The notes beneath the pieces were generated by a model, which had not been told where the DNA came from, made no database searches, and was given only the letters and a program-made list of their open reading frames with translations. Position numbers and translations under genes: made by a program. From assembly GCA_004379135.1 (NCBI GenBank), contig NBNI01000007.1, positions 359,501 to 423,500 on the forward strand: 64,000 bases of DNA, written 5' to 3'. Below are positions 52,603 through 61,608 of the stretch, piece by piece. Source of the stretch: Acidimicrobiales bacterium mtb01 (lineage in GTDB: Bacteria > Actinomycetota > Acidimicrobiia > Acidimicrobiales > Ilumatobacteraceae). Numbering within the stretch: the stretch's first letter is position 1; each line of letters starts with the position of its first letter.

Positions 52603-53372
52603 ACGTTTTCGCGTACGGCGAGAAGGCGCTCCTGATCGACGGCAAGCAGCGTCGCTATCTCGTGACCCTGGCCGAAGGGGCCGAGTTCCACAGTCACGCC
52701 GGGTTCGTCCCGCACGCCGAGATCGTGGGACGGCCGGAAGGGTTCCGCGTCGAGTCGACCCGCGGCGCGCGCTACATCGTGCTGCGTCCGACGCTCGAGG
52801 ACTTCGTGATCGAGATGCCGCGTGGCGCCCAGGTGATCTATCCGAAGGATCTGGCGCCCATCGCCATGCTCGCCGACATCGCACCGGGGGTGCGGGTTCT
52901 GGAGAGCGGAGTCGGCTCGGGTGCTCTGTCGATGACCATGCTGCGCACCGGCGCGACGATCTTCGGCTACGAGATTCGCGAGGACTTCGCCCAGCGGGCC
53001 AAGGCCAACGTCGCGTCGTTCCTCGGTGCCGAGGCGCTCGAGCGGTATCACGTGGAGATCCGCGACTGCTACGCCGGAATCGATCCGGAGTTGCACGTCG
53101 ACCGGGTGGTCCTCGACCTGCCCGAGCCTTGGCATGTGGTGCCGCACGCCGAGGCGGCCATGCGACCCGGCGGAATCCTGGTGGCCTACACGCCGTCGAT
53201 CACGCAGGCGGCCGAAACCCGCCATGCCATGGCGTCGCACCGCTGGACCGGAACTCGGACGCTGGAGGTGCTCCATCGCGGCTGGTACATAGAAGGCAAT
53301 GCGGTGCGTCCCGACCACCGCATGGTCGCGCACACCGGATTCTTGACGGTGGGACGATTGCTCGGAGCCTGA
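52599..53372 (+). CDS. trmI: tRNA (adenine-58-N1)-methyltransferase
   Basis: This is a 257-residue SAM-dependent methyltransferase. An N-terminal beta-rich domain (LLIDGKQRRYLVTL, IYPKDLAPIAMLADIAPG) precedes motif I VLESGVGSGALS and the catalytic LDLPEPWHV. It resembles bacterial TrmI, which makes m1A58. In Thermus m1A58 promotes T54 thiolation by TtuA, and here the genes overlap. It is the last gene of the operon. Confidence 0.9.
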   Translation: MNVFAYGEKALLIDGKQRRYLVTLAEGAEFHSHAGFVPHAEIVGRPEGFRVESTRGARYIVLRPTLEDFVIEMPRGAQVIYPKDLAPIAMLADIAPGVRVLESGVGSGALSMTMLRTGATIFGYEIREDFAQRAKANVASFLGAEALERYHVEIRDCYAGIDPELHVDRVVLDLPEPWHVVPHAEAAMRPGGILVAYTPSITQAAETRHAMASHRWTGTRTLEVLHRGWYIEGNAVRPDHRMVAHTGFLTVGRLLGA

Positions 53373-53402
53373 CGGCCGTTCCGAGTGTCGATCAGACGAC
53401 GA

Positions 53403-53648
53403 TCAGGGTTCGATGAAGATGCACTCGCCGGGGCACTCCTCGGCGGATTCGATCACGCCGTCGAGTTGCCCGTCGGGGATCTCGGCCAGACCGTCGGCAC
53501 CTTGCGGGTTGCCCTTGGCCGTGGCGTAGATCTTGCTGCCTTCCTTCACGTAGGCCAAGCCGTCGTCGAGAAGGGTGAACACGTCGGGTGCGATCTCTTC
53601 GCAGAGGCCGTCTCCGGTGCAGAGATCCTGGTCGATCCAGACCTTCAT
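53403..53648 (-). CDS. Ferredoxin (3Fe-4S-type, P450-associated class)
   Basis: This is an 81-residue ferredoxin. The cysteine pattern is Cys10-x5-Cys16 and Cys72-Pro, the arrangement of [3Fe-4S] ferredoxins that serve actinobacterial P450s. The middle CxxC position is Asp13. An extra Cys76 (ECPGEC) is present. It starts MKVWIDQDLC. It may donate electrons to the P450 at 34.1 kb or the desaturase, though neither is adjacent. The gene stands alone between trmI and mpa on the opposite strand. Confidence 0.88.
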   Translation of the reverse strand: MKVWIDQDLCTGDGLCEEIAPDVFTLLDDGLAYVKEGSKIYATAKGNPQGADGLAEIPDGQLDGVIESAEECPGECIFIEP

Positions 53649-53767
53649 GATTCCTGGGTTGCTCCTCGTGAGGTGGGGGACTGAATGGCAGCACGGCCAC
53701 GTCGGACCGTGCCGAAAGCCTACACGGGGGACCCGGCTCACGGCGGGTCGTCCGATGTGACGCCGTG

Positions 53768-53773
53768 TAGGTT
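53768..53773 (+). promoter_or_regulatory. -10 hexamer (TAGGTT) for the proteasome operon (mpa)
   Basis: TAGGTT ends 7 bases before the GTG of mpa at 53781, with no Shine-Dalgarno. Confidence 0.5.
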
Positions 53774-53780
53774 CCGAGTC

Positions 53781-55523
53781 GTGGCAACTGACGAGACACC
53801 CGATGTCGAGGCCCTGCGGTCCACCGTCGCGGCCCTCGACAAGGAGATCGATGCCCTGCGCCGGCGTTTGGCCGATGCCCCGTTGCGCATGCGTCAACTC
53901 GAGGAGCGTCTGCTCGAGACCAAGGGCCTCTTGGCCCAGGAGTCGGCCAAGAACGAGAAGTTGAGTTTCACGCTGCGCGAGGCCCGCGAGCACATCGCCA
54001 ACCTGCGCGACGAGGTCGACAAGTTGTCGCAGCCACCGTCGGCGTACGGCGTGGTCGTCGGGCGCAACGACGACGACACGGTCGACGTACTGGCCAATGG
54101 ACGCAAGATGAAGGTGAACGTGCATCCCGACGTCGATCTCGACGTGCTCGAGTTGGGCGCCGAAGTCGTTCTCAACGAGAGCTTCAACGTGGTCAGTTCG
54201 CGCCGTCCCGAGGGCCACGGCGATGTCGTGACCATCAAGGAGATCCTCGACGACGGCATCCGCGCGATCGTGGTGGGCCGAGCCGACGAAGAGATCGTCT
54301 GCGAACTGGCCGACGCCCTCCGCGGAGTCCACCTGCGCAGTGGCGACACCGTTCGTCGCGACCCTCGCTCGAACATGCTGCTCGAAAAGCTGCCGCGTCC
54401 CGAGGTGGAAGACCTCCTGCTCGAAGAGGTTCCCGACATCGCATACACCGATATCGGCGGACTCGATCAGCAGATCGAGCAGATCGCCGACGCGGTGGAA
54501 CTGCCATTCCTGTACCAGGACCTCTTCGCCGAGCATCATCTGCCCGCGCCCAAGGGCATCTTGCTGTACGGCCCGCCGGGTTGCGGCAAGACGCTCATCG
54601 CCAAGGCGGTGGCCAACAGCCTCGCCAAGAAGGTCGCCGCCCGAACCGGTGACGAGAAGGGGCGCAGCTACTTCATCAACATCAAGGGACCCGAACTGCT
54701 CAACAAGTACGTGGGTGAAACCGAGCGGCAGATCCGGCTGGTGTTCCAGCGAGCCCGCGAGAAGAGCGAAGAAGGCTGGCCGGTCATCGTGTTCTTCGAC
54801 GAGATGGATTCGATGTTCCGAACTCGTGGCTCGGGGATTTCGTCCGACATGGAGTCGACCATCGTTCCGCAGCTGCTCGCCGAGATCGACGGTGTGGAGG
54901 GCCTGCGCAACGTCATCGTGATCGGTGCCACGAATCGCGAGGATCTCATCGATCCGGCCATTCTCCGCCCGGGTCGCCTCGACGTGAAGATCAAGATCGA
55001 GCGCCCCGACGCGGGTGCGGCGCGGCAGATCTTCTCGCGCTACCTCACGTCCGAGGTTCCGATCGCGGCGTCCGAGGTCGGTCCGGCCGGATCGATCGAG
55101 TCGGCTCTCACCGCCATGATCGACCGGACGGTCGCCGAGATGTATCGCGACGACGAGGACAACCGCTTCCTCGAAGTCACCTACGCCAACGGCGACAAGG
55201 AAGTGCTCTTCTACCGCGACTTCGCTTCGGGTGCCATGATCGAGAACGTCGTGCGACGCGCCAAGAAGCTGGCCATCAAGCGCGTGATCGCCGGCGGCGA
55301 GCGCGGAGTCACCACGACCGACCTCGTCGATTCGATTCGCCAGGAGTTCCGCGAGCACGAGGATCTGCCGAACACCACCAACCCCGACGACTGGGCGCGC
55401 ATCTCGGGCAAGAAGGGTGAACGCATCGTGTTCATCCGCACTCTGGTGAACGAGGGCAAGGCCTCGGCCGGCAAGGCCGGCGGTCGGGCGATCGAACGCA
55501 CCGCCACCGGCCAGTACCTCTGA
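53781..55523 (+). CDS. mpa: Proteasome-activating AAA ATPase (Mpa/ARC)
   Basis: This is a 580-residue ATPase. An N-terminal coiled coil (about 10-85) that binds Pup is followed by two OB-fold domains. The AAA domain has Walker A GPPGCGKT at 264-271 and Walker [11 protein letters not shown]. The C-terminus ends GQYL, the tail that docks into the 20S alpha-ring. It unfolds pupylated proteins and feeds them to PrcAB. GTG at 53781 is chosen from the -10 position. Dop begins 3 bases after its stop. Confidence 0.95.
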   Translation: MATDETPDVEALRSTVAALDKEIDALRRRLADAPLRMRQLEERLLETKGLLAQESAKNEKLSFTLREAREHIANLRDEVDKLSQPPSAYGVVVGRNDDDTVDVLANGRKMKVNVHPDVDLDVLELGAEVVLNESFNVVSSRRPEGHGDVVTIKEILDDGIRAIVVGRADEEIVCELADALRGVHLRSGDTVRRDPRSNMLLEKLPRPEVEDLLLEEVPDIAYTDIGGLDQQIEQIADAVELPFLYQDLFAEHHLPAPKGILLYGPPGCGKTLIAKAVANSLAKKVAARTGDEKGRSYFINIKGPELLNKYVGETERQIRLVFQRAREKSEEGWPVIVFFDEMDSMFRTRGSGISSDMESTIVPQLLAEIDGVEGLRNVIVIGATNREDLIDPAILRPGRLDVKIKIERPDAGAARQIFSRYLTSEVPIAASEVGPAGSIESALTAMIDRTVAEMYRDDEDNRFLEVTYANGDKEVLFYRDFASGAMIENVVRRAKKLAIKRVIAGGERGVTTTDLVDSIRQEFREHEDLPNTTNPDDWARISGKKGERIVFIRTLVNEGKASAGKAGGRAIERTATGQYL

Positions 55524-55526
55524 TCC

Positions 55527-57011
55527 ATGGCCATCCCGAAGGTCGTCGGAATCGAGACCGAGTACGGGATCCTCGTCAAGGGTGGCGAGTCGAATCCGGT
55601 ACTGGCGTCCTCGGTCCTCATCAACGCCTACGTCGCGGCCACGTCGCCCCGCATCGGTTGGGATTTCGACGACGAGCGCCCCGGCTCCGATGCCCGCGGT
55701 TTCACGCTCGACGGCGGACCCGACGTGGAGATGCACCTCGTGAATTCGGTGCTCACCAACGGTGCTCGCTACTACGTCGATCACGCCCATCCCGAGATCT
55801 CCACGCCCGAGTGCCGCGGAATACGGGAGGCGGTCGTGTACGACCGGGCGGCCGAGGAGATCGTCCGCCGGTCGATGGAGTACTCGCGGTCTCTGCTCGC
55901 CGACGACGTCGAACTCCTGCTCTACAAGAACAACAGCGATGGCAAGGGCAACAGCTACGGCTGTCACGAGAACTACCTCATCGACCGCGCGGTTCCGTTC
56001 GGTCGGCTGGTGGCCGACATCACGCCGCACTTCGTGACGCGACAGGTCTTCACCGGAGCCGGCAAGGTCGGTTCGGAGGAGCCGGGCACGTCCATCGGAG
56101 ACGTTCCGTTCCAGATCAGCCAGCGGGCCGACTTCTTCGAGGAGGAAGTCGGCCTCGAAACCACGTTGAAGAGACCGATCGTCAACACTCGCGACGAGCC
56201 GCACTGCGATCCGACGAAATACCGCCGACTGCACGTGATCGTCGGCGATGCGAACATGTCGGAGGTCGCGACCTACTTGAAGTTGGGCACGACCGCCATC
56301 GTTCTCGCGATGATCGAGGACGAGACCTTCCCCGGTGATCTCGCCCTGGCGAATCCGGTGCCGGCCATTCGGATCGTGAGCCATGATCCATCGCTGACAC
56401 GAACCATCGGTTTGCGCGACGGCCGTCGCATGACGGCACTCGAGGTGCAGTGGTCGCTTCTCGAAGCGGCCCGTCGTCATCAGAAGTCACGCGGGTTCGC
56501 GGCGGTGGAGGATGCCGACGACGTCCTCGATCGGTGGGAAGTGGTACTGGCCGGGTTGGCGTCCGACCGCGCGAAGGTGGCCGACGTCGTCGACTGGGTG
56601 GCCAAGGAACGTGTGGTTCGCGCGTACGCCGATCGTCATTCGATCGATGGCTACGACGTCCGTCTCAAGGCGCTCGACCTCCAGTACCACGACATGCGTC
56701 CCGAAAAGTGCATCGCCTCCCGACTCGGCCTGCGCACGATCACCGACGCCGACGAGGTTCGAGCGGCCATGACCGAACCCCCCGGCACGACCCGGGCCTA
56801 TTTCCGCGGTCGTCTCCTGGCCAAGTGGCCCGAGAGCGTGGTGGCGGCCAACTGGGACAGCGTGGTGCTCGATGTGGGCCGCGACCCGTTGCGCCGGGTA
56901 CCGATGATGGAACCTCTGCGGGGTACACGCGAGCTCGTCGGCTCGCTCATCGACGCGAGCGAGAGCATCGTCGAACTCGTCACGCGCCTGGGGGCCGCTC
57001 CCGAGATGTGA
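55527..57011 (+). CDS. dop: Pup deamidase/depupylase Dop
   Basis: This is a 494-residue glutamine-synthetase-like enzyme. It has the metal-binding GIETEYGIL (Glu10), the catalytic YYVDHAHPEISTPEC (Asp85) and the Dop-specific loop around residues 40-65 that distinguishes it from PafA. Here Pup already ends in Glu, so the deamidase function would be unneeded and removal of Pup from targets is the likely role. It sits between mpa and pup in the standard actinobacterial order. Confidence 0.94.
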   Translation: MAIPKVVGIETEYGILVKGGESNPVLASSVLINAYVAATSPRIGWDFDDERPGSDARGFTLDGGPDVEMHLVNSVLTNGARYYVDHAHPEISTPECRGIREAVVYDRAAEEIVRRSMEYSRSLLADDVELLLYKNNSDGKGNSYGCHENYLIDRAVPFGRLVADITPHFVTRQVFTGAGKVGSEEPGTSIGDVPFQISQRADFFEEEVGLETTLKRPIVNTRDEPHCDPTKYRRLHVIVGDANMSEVATYLKLGTTAIVLAMIEDETFPGDLALANPVPAIRIVSHDPSLTRTIGLRDGRRMTALEVQWSLLEAARRHQKSRGFAAVEDADDVLDRWEVVLAGLASDRAKVADVVDWVAKERVVRAYADRHSIDGYDVRLKALDLQYHDMRPEKCIASRLGLRTITDADEVRAAMTEPPGTTRAYFRGRLLAKWPESVVAANWDSVVLDVGRDPLRRVPMMEPLRGTRELVGSLIDASESIVELVTRLGAAPEM

Positions 57012-57050
57012 CCCGCCCGTTCGGGTGGCAGGATGGGGGAGAGGAGAGTC

Positions 57051-57251
57051 ATGGCCGAACGAGTTCACAAGCAGACCCCGGCGTCGGAGCGCCGTTCCGA
57101 CGCCGAAGCACCCACCGTGACCGAGCCGGTCACCGAGACCGGTGAGAAGTTGAAGGCCGAACTCGACGAACTGCTCGACGAGATCGACGAGGTGCTCGAG
57201 ACCAACGCCGAGGATTTCGTGAAGTCGTACATCCAGAAGGGTGGTGAGTGA
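57051..57251 (+). CDS. pup: Prokaryotic ubiquitin-like protein Pup
   Basis: This is a 66-residue, Glu/Asp-rich, largely disordered protein ending FVKSYIQKGGE. The helical Mpa-binding segment (LKAELDELLDEIDEVL, about 34-49) is visible. The C-terminal Glu rather than Gln means it can be ligated by PafA directly. ATG at 57051 is preferred over 57033 because GGAG precedes it and MAERVHKQ is the Pup-like start. prcB follows 3 bases after the stop. Confidence 0.95.
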   Translation: MAERVHKQTPASERRSDAEAPTVTEPVTETGEKLKAELDELLDEIDEVLETNAEDFVKSYIQKGGE

Positions 57252-57254
57252 CGG

Positions 57255-58052
57255 TTGAAGGTCCCGTTGTTCACCTCGGGCGACGACCCGGGCAGCGACT
57301 TCTCGGCCCTGCTCCGCCGGGTCGGCTTCGATCCGTTCCGGGCGCCGGCCGGCCCGGCCGCCAATCTCGCTCCGCACGCCACGACGGTGCTGGCCGTGCG
57401 CTTCGCCGATGGCGTGGTCATGGCCGGCGACCGTCGTGCCACGATGGGCAACCGCATCTCCAATCGCGAGATGGAGAAGGTCGTTCCGGCCGATCGCCAC
57501 AGCGGTGTCGCCATCTCGGGCACCGCGGGCGTCGCGATGGACATGATCAAGTTGTTCCAATTGCAACTCGAGCATTACGAGAAACTCGACGGCCGCCCCA
57601 TCAGTCTTGAAGGCAAGGCCAATCAGTTGTCGCAGATGGTGCGATCGAACCTCGGTGCCGCGATGCAGGGATTGGTCGTCGTTCCGATCTTCGCGGGTTA
57701 CGACTCGCTGCGCGGCACCGGGCGCCTCTGGGATTTCGACATCACCGGTGGCCGGTACGAAGAGCGCGAGTTCGTCGCCACCGGTTCGGGCGGAGGTCCG
57801 GCGAGCACGGTGTTGAAAGTGGGCTACCGACCCGGACTCGAGTCGTCGGACGCCGTCGAGTTGGCGTGCCGCGCCCTGTGGGAGGCGGCCGAGGTCGACA
57901 GTGCGACCGGTGGACCCGATGCGCTGCGCGGCATCTATCCGGTGGTGGCCACCATCACGGCCGACGGCTGGCAGCGAGTCGGTGACGACGTGCTGGCCGG
58001 TGTGTTCGCCGCCATCGCCGACGGTCAACGAGCACGAGGTTCCGTGTCATGA
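57255..58052 (+). CDS. prcB: Proteasome beta subunit PrcB
   Basis: This is a 265-residue precursor. A 42-residue propeptide precedes the mature N-terminal nucleophile Thr43 (PHA|TTVLAVRF). Asp (AGDRRAT) and Lys (MEKVV) of the active site follow, and GRYEER and SATGGPDALRGIYP are typical PrcB blocks. The residue before the cleavage is Ala where Gly is usual. The TTG start at 57255 is the furthest in-frame one. It forms the inner rings of the 20S core with PrcA. Confidence 0.94.
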   Translation: MKVPLFTSGDDPGSDFSALLRRVGFDPFRAPAGPAANLAPHATTVLAVRFADGVVMAGDRRATMGNRISNREMEKVVPADRHSGVAISGTAGVAMDMIKLFQLQLEHYEKLDGRPISLEGKANQLSQMVRSNLGAAMQGLVVVPIFAGYDSLRGTGRLWDFDITGGRYEEREFVATGSGGGPASTVLKVGYRPGLESSDAVELACRALWEAAEVDSATGGPDALRGIYPVVATITADGWQRVGDDVLAGVFAAIADGQRARGSVS

Positions 58053-58747
58053 ACATGCCGTTCTACGTCGCTCCCGAGCAGATGATGAAGGATCGTGCCG
58101 ATTACGCGCGGAAAGGCATCGCGCGCGGCCGCGCGCTGGTGGCGGTCCAGTACGCCGACGGCATCCTGCTGGTGGCCGAGAACACATCAAACACCCTGCG
58201 CAAGATCAGTGAGATCTACGACCGCATCGCGTTCGCCGGCGTGGGCAAGTACAACGAGTTCGACCAGCTCCGCCGTTTCGGCGTCCGCAATGCCGATGTG
58301 AAGGGATACGCCTACTCGCGCGACGACGTGGAGGCTCGCGGTTTGGCGAACGACTATGCGCAGATCCTCGGTCAGACGTTCACGCACGAGTTGAAGCCGC
58401 TCGAAGTCGAGATCCTCGTGGCCGAGGTCGGAGCAACCCAGGCCGACGATCAGCTTTTCCACATCCTCTACGACGGGACCCTCGTCGACGAGAAGGGTAC
58501 GAGCGCGCTCGGCGGCGATGCCGACTCGATCGCCGGCCGTCTCACCGCCTCGTGGTCGGCCGCCGACGATCTGGCTTCGGCCCTTCCCAAAGCGGTGGCC
58601 GCACTGGCCGGGCCCGACAGAACGTTGAGCGCCGACGACCTCGAAGTTGCCGTTCTGTCCCGTTCGAACGGACGCCGTTGCTTCCAGCGCCTGGATGATT
58701 CGCTCGTCGCCGCGATCGTTGTCGGGTCCAACATCCCACCGAAGTAG
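58049..58747 (+). CDS. prcA: Proteasome alpha subunit PrcA
   Basis: This is a 232-residue alpha subunit. The N-terminal MPFYVAPEQMMKDRADYARKGIARGR is the gating and first-helix region of actinobacterial PrcA. It lacks the Thr nucleophile. The ATG overlaps prcB by 4 bases, ensuring stoichiometric rings. It forms the outer rings that dock Mpa. Confidence 0.94.
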   Translation: MNMPFYVAPEQMMKDRADYARKGIARGRALVAVQYADGILLVAENTSNTLRKISEIYDRIAFAGVGKYNEFDQLRRFGVRNADVKGYAYSRDDVEARGLANDYAQILGQTFTHELKPLEVEILVAEVGATQADDQLFHILYDGTLVDEKGTSALGGDADSIAGRLTASWSAADDLASALPKAVAALAGPDRTLSADDLEVAVLSRSNGRRCFQRLDDSLVAAIVVGSNIPPK

Positions 58748-58795
58748 TCGGCGGTCGTTCGGTCCTCGCTCGTCCACATCCGAGGCTTCGAGAAG

Positions 58796-58801
58796 TATGG
58801 T
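58796..58801 (+). promoter_or_regulatory. -10 hexamer (TATGGT) for leaderless pafA
   Basis: TATGGT ends 6 bases before the GTG at 58808, so pafA can be transcribed apart from prcBA. Confidence 0.5.
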
Positions 58802-58807
58802 GCCGGT

Positions 58808-60166
58808 GTGGATCGGCGCATCTTCGGACTCGAGAACGAGTACGGGGTCACCTGCACTCTGCGCGGTCAGCGACGCCTGAGTCCGGACGAAGTCGCTCGC
58901 TACCTCTTCCGCAAAGTGGTGTCGTGGGGTCGGTCGTCGAACGTGTTCCTGGAGAACGGCGCGCGCCTGTACCTCGACGTCGGGTCGCACCCCGAATACG
59001 CCACTCCCGAGTGCGACTCGATCTACGACGCGGTGGTTCACGACAAGGCGGGGGAGCGGATTCTCGAGCGTTTGGCCGCCTCGGCCGAGGAGCGCTTGCG
59101 CGAGGAAGGCATTCGCGGAACCGTCTATCTCTTCAAGAACAACACCGACTCGGCGGGCAACAGCTACGGATGCCACGAGAACTACCTCACGCGACGAGGA
59201 GACGACACCGCGCGTCACGCGGAAGTCCTGATCCCGTTCCTCGTCTCGCGACAGATCTTCACCGGGGCGGGCAAGATCGTGCAGACCGCGCGCGGTCCGA
59301 TCTTCTCGATCACCCAGAGGGCCGATCACATCTGGGAGACCATGTCGTCGGCCACCACCAGAAGTCGGCCGATCATCAACACCCGTGACGAGCCCCACGC
59401 CGACGCCGAGCGTTACCGCCGTCTGCACGTCATCGTGGGCGACTCGAACATGAGCGAGTACACCACGTTCCTGAAGATTGGTTCGACCGCTTGCATGCTT
59501 CGCATGCTGGAGGACCCGCGGGTGGTCCTGCGCGACATGACCCTCGAGAATCCGATTCGGGCGATCCGCGACATCAGTCACGACGTCACCTGCCGCCGAA
59601 CGGTGGTTCTGGCCAACGGACGCGAAGTGAGTGCGCTCGATATCCAGCGCGAGTATCTCGATCGGGCCCTTCGCTACGCCGAGACCAAGGGCTTCCCACC
59701 TCTCGAGCAGAAGGCCCTGGAGATGTGGGAGCACTGCGTGAGCGCGATCGAGAACGACCCCATGAAACTCGATCGCGAAGTCGACTGGGTCATCAAGCAT
59801 TCGCTGATCGAGCAGTACTCGGCTCGACACGGACTCGATCTGGGCGACGCCCGCAATCAACTCGTCGATCTGCAGTATCACGACATCGATCGGAACCGCG
59901 GGCTCTTCTACAAACTGCAGTCGAAGGGACTCGTCGAGCGTCTCTGCTCCGACGTCGACATCGACACGGCTCTCACCGAACCGCCGCAGAACACCCGGGC
60001 CCGTCTACGTGGCGAGTTCATCCGGGCCGCCAAGGAGAAGCGACGCGACTACACGGTCGATTGGGTCCACCTCAAACTCAACGATCAGGCGCAGCGAACG
60101 GTGTTGTGCAAGGACCCGTTCCGGAGCCGCGACGAACGCGTGGAAAAGCTCATCGCGTCGCTGTGA
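58808..60166 (+). CDS. pafA: Pup--protein ligase PafA
   Basis: This is a 452-residue glutamine-synthetase-fold ligase. Metal-binding [11 protein letters not shown] (Glu9) and the catalytic [15 protein letters not shown] (Asp57) match Paf[18 protein letters not shown] and [10 protein letters not shown] are ATP/Pup-binding blocks. It phosphorylates Pup's C-terminal Glu and joins it to target lysines. No pafB/pafC genes follow. The next gene is a signal peptidase. Confidence 0.95.
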   Translation: MDRRIFGLENEYGVTCTLRGQRRLSPDEVARYLFRKVVSWGRSSNVFLENGARLYLDVGSHPEYATPECDSIYDAVVHDKAGERILERLAASAEERLREEGIRGTVYLFKNNTDSAGNSYGCHENYLTRRGDDTARHAEVLIPFLVSRQIFTGAGKIVQTARGPIFSITQRADHIWETMSSATTRSRPIINTRDEPHADAERYRRLHVIVGDSNMSEYTTFLKIGSTACMLRMLEDPRVVLRDMTLENPIRAIRDISHDVTCRRTVVLANGREVSALDIQREYLDRALRYAETKGFPPLEQKALEMWEHCVSAIENDPMKLDREVDWVIKHSLIEQYSARHGLDLGDARNQLVDLQYHDIDRNRGLFYKLQSKGLVERLCSDVDIDTALTEPPQNTRARLRGEFIRAAKEKRRDYTVDWVHLKLNDQAQRTVLCKDPFRSRDERVEKLIASL

Positions 60167-60190
60167 CGCGGGCGGGCCGGGCCGGCCCGA

Positions 60191-60196
60191 TACGGT
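60191..60196 (+). promoter_or_regulatory. -10 hexamer (TACGGT) for leaderless lepB
   Basis: TACGGT ends 6 bases before the GTG at 60203. Confidence 0.5.
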
Positions 60197-60202
60197 GAGA
60201 CC

Positions 60203-60838
60203 GTGGAGATCAGCCAACCGCCGGTCGACGATCCGACCCCGGTGGGCGGTCCCGACATCGAAGCCGAGTCGCGGTCGTCGCGTTCGTCGCGCGCCGGTCG
60301 CGTCGTCTGGGAATGGGCCATCGTCGTCCTGGTGGCGGTCGGTGCGGCGCTCATCATCAGGCTCTTCCTGTTCCAGCAGTACTACATCGACGGACCGAGC
60401 ATGGAGAGCACGCTCCAGCCCCGCGATCGCGTGCTGGTCAACAAGTTGTCGTATCGACTGCACGACGTCAACCGCGGCGACGTCGTGGTGTTCGACCGTG
60501 TCACGGCAGCCGAACAGCATGACGATCTCATCAAACGCGTGATCGCGCTGCCGGGTGAGACCATCGAAGTCCGCTCGTGCACGATCTTCATCGACGGAAC
60601 CCGTCTCGAAGAGCCGTATCTCGACGAGGAGATGGTGGGTCAGGCCGATCCGCTGGCTCGTTGCGGTTCGCACACCGACGTCCCCGCCCAGGTGATCCCC
60701 GACGACATGGTGTTCGTCATGGGCGACAACCGCGTGCAGAGTTTCGACAGTCGCGACTTCGGCCCGGTCGAGGTCGACAAGATTCGAGGTCGCGCGTTCA
60801 TCGTGATCTGGCCGGCCTCGGCATGGGCCTTCTTGTAG
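60203..60838 (+). CDS. lepB: Signal peptidase I
   Basis: This is a 211-residue type I signal peptidase. An N-terminal anchor (about 36-57) precedes the catalytic Ser66 (DGPSMESTL) and Lys111 (LIKRVIALPGE). The VMGDNR box is seen near 180. It cleaves signal peptides of exported proteins, including Tat substrates made through the neighbouring tat genes. GTG at 60203 is supported by the -10 hexamer. Confidence 0.93.
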   Translation: MEISQPPVDDPTPVGGPDIEAESRSSRSSRAGRVVWEWAIVVLVAVGAALIIRLFLFQQYYIDGPSMESTLQPRDRVLVNKLSYRLHDVNRGDVVVFDRVTAAEQHDDLIKRVIALPGETIEVRSCTIFIDGTRLEEPYLDEEMVGQADPLARCGSHTDVPAQVIPDDMVFVMGDNRVQSFDSRDFGPVEVDKIRGRAFIVIWPASAWAFL

Positions 60839-60841
60839 CAA

Positions 60842-61558
60842 TCAGCCGTACTGGCGTTGCAGGGCCTCGACCATCCGATCGACCCAGTCGCTGAACACTC
60901 CGTCCACGCCCATGCGGAGGATCTGATCGAGGAAGTGGTCGTGCTGCACGTCCCAGGCCAGGGCGAATCGATCGAAGCGGTGGAACAGGGTCACGAGTCC
61001 GCCACTCCAGTCGGTGTGGTGCATGTTGATGGCTTCGATCCCGGCGTCGCGCAACTGGGTGGCCCGACGCTCGGGCCCTTCCTTGATGCGCGCCAATCGC
61101 GTCGAGTCGACGAGTTTGGCGTGGGTGAGCGGCCGCCAGGTCGCGACCAGGGTCCAGTCGGGGTGGCAGATCCAGGTTCGCTCCTCGAGATCGGGTGACG
61201 TCTCGCGAATCGCGGAGATGAACGGCCCGATGGCCTGCGGGTCCTTGATGTCGACGCTGAAGTGATGATCGCCGGGGCAGGCCTCGATCATCTCGGCAAC
61301 CGTCGGGATGTGGATGGGAAGCGCGCTCCGACGAACCGAGGCGATCGGCACCTTGCGTCCGCGTCGCCGCACGAGCCCGTCGTGATCGAGGACGGCGACC
61401 CCGTCGGACGTGACCCAGACGTCGGACTCGAGTCCGGTCGCACCGAGCCGCAGGGCCAGTTGGAACGCCTCGATCGTGTTCTCGTCGGCGTGGGCCCGGG
61501 CCCCCCGGTGCGCGAACCCGATCGGGGGATCGAGGCGTGACGGGAGGCGTTGTTGCAC
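60842..61558 (-). CDS. Glycerophosphodiester phosphodiesterase family protein (second copy)
   Basis: This is a 238-residue GDPD. FAHRGARAHADENTIEAFQLAL contains the catalytic His/Arg and Glu-Asn; ESDVWVTSDG and LDHDGLVRR carry metal and second His positions. It shares only family motifs with the 35.3-kb copy, so it is not a recent duplicate. GTG at 61558 is preferred over GTG at 61585 because homology begins there. It lies between lepB and tatB, on the opposite strand. Confidence 0.85.
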   Translation of the reverse strand: MQQRLPSRLDPPIGFAHRGARAHADENTIEAFQLALRLGATGLESDVWVTSDGVAVLDHDGLVRRRGRKVPIASVRRSALPIHIPTVAEMIEACPGDHHFSVDIKDPQAIGPFISAIRETSPDLEERTWICHPDWTLVATWRPLTHAKLVDSTRLARIKEGPERRATQLRDAGIEAINMHHTDWSGGLVTLFHRFDRFALAWDVQHDHFLDQILRMGVDGVFSDWVDRMVEALQRQYG

Positions 61559-61596
61559 GTGGCCATGTTGGCAGACCCGCCCCACCGACCCCCTCG

Positions 61597-61602
61597 TAGA
61601 CT
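61597..61602 (+). promoter_or_regulatory. -10 hexamer (TAGACT) for the tatB-tatC transcript
   Basis: TAGACT ends 6 bases before the GTG at 61609. Confidence 0.5.
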
Positions 61603-61608
61603 CGCGGT

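Noticed and set aside
53403-56480. A 1025-codon open frame antisense to mpa and dop
   Set aside because: Only its last 82 codons (the ferredoxin) have recognisable protein features. The rest is the complement of well-supported proteasome genes, with biased composition typical of high-GC shadow frames.
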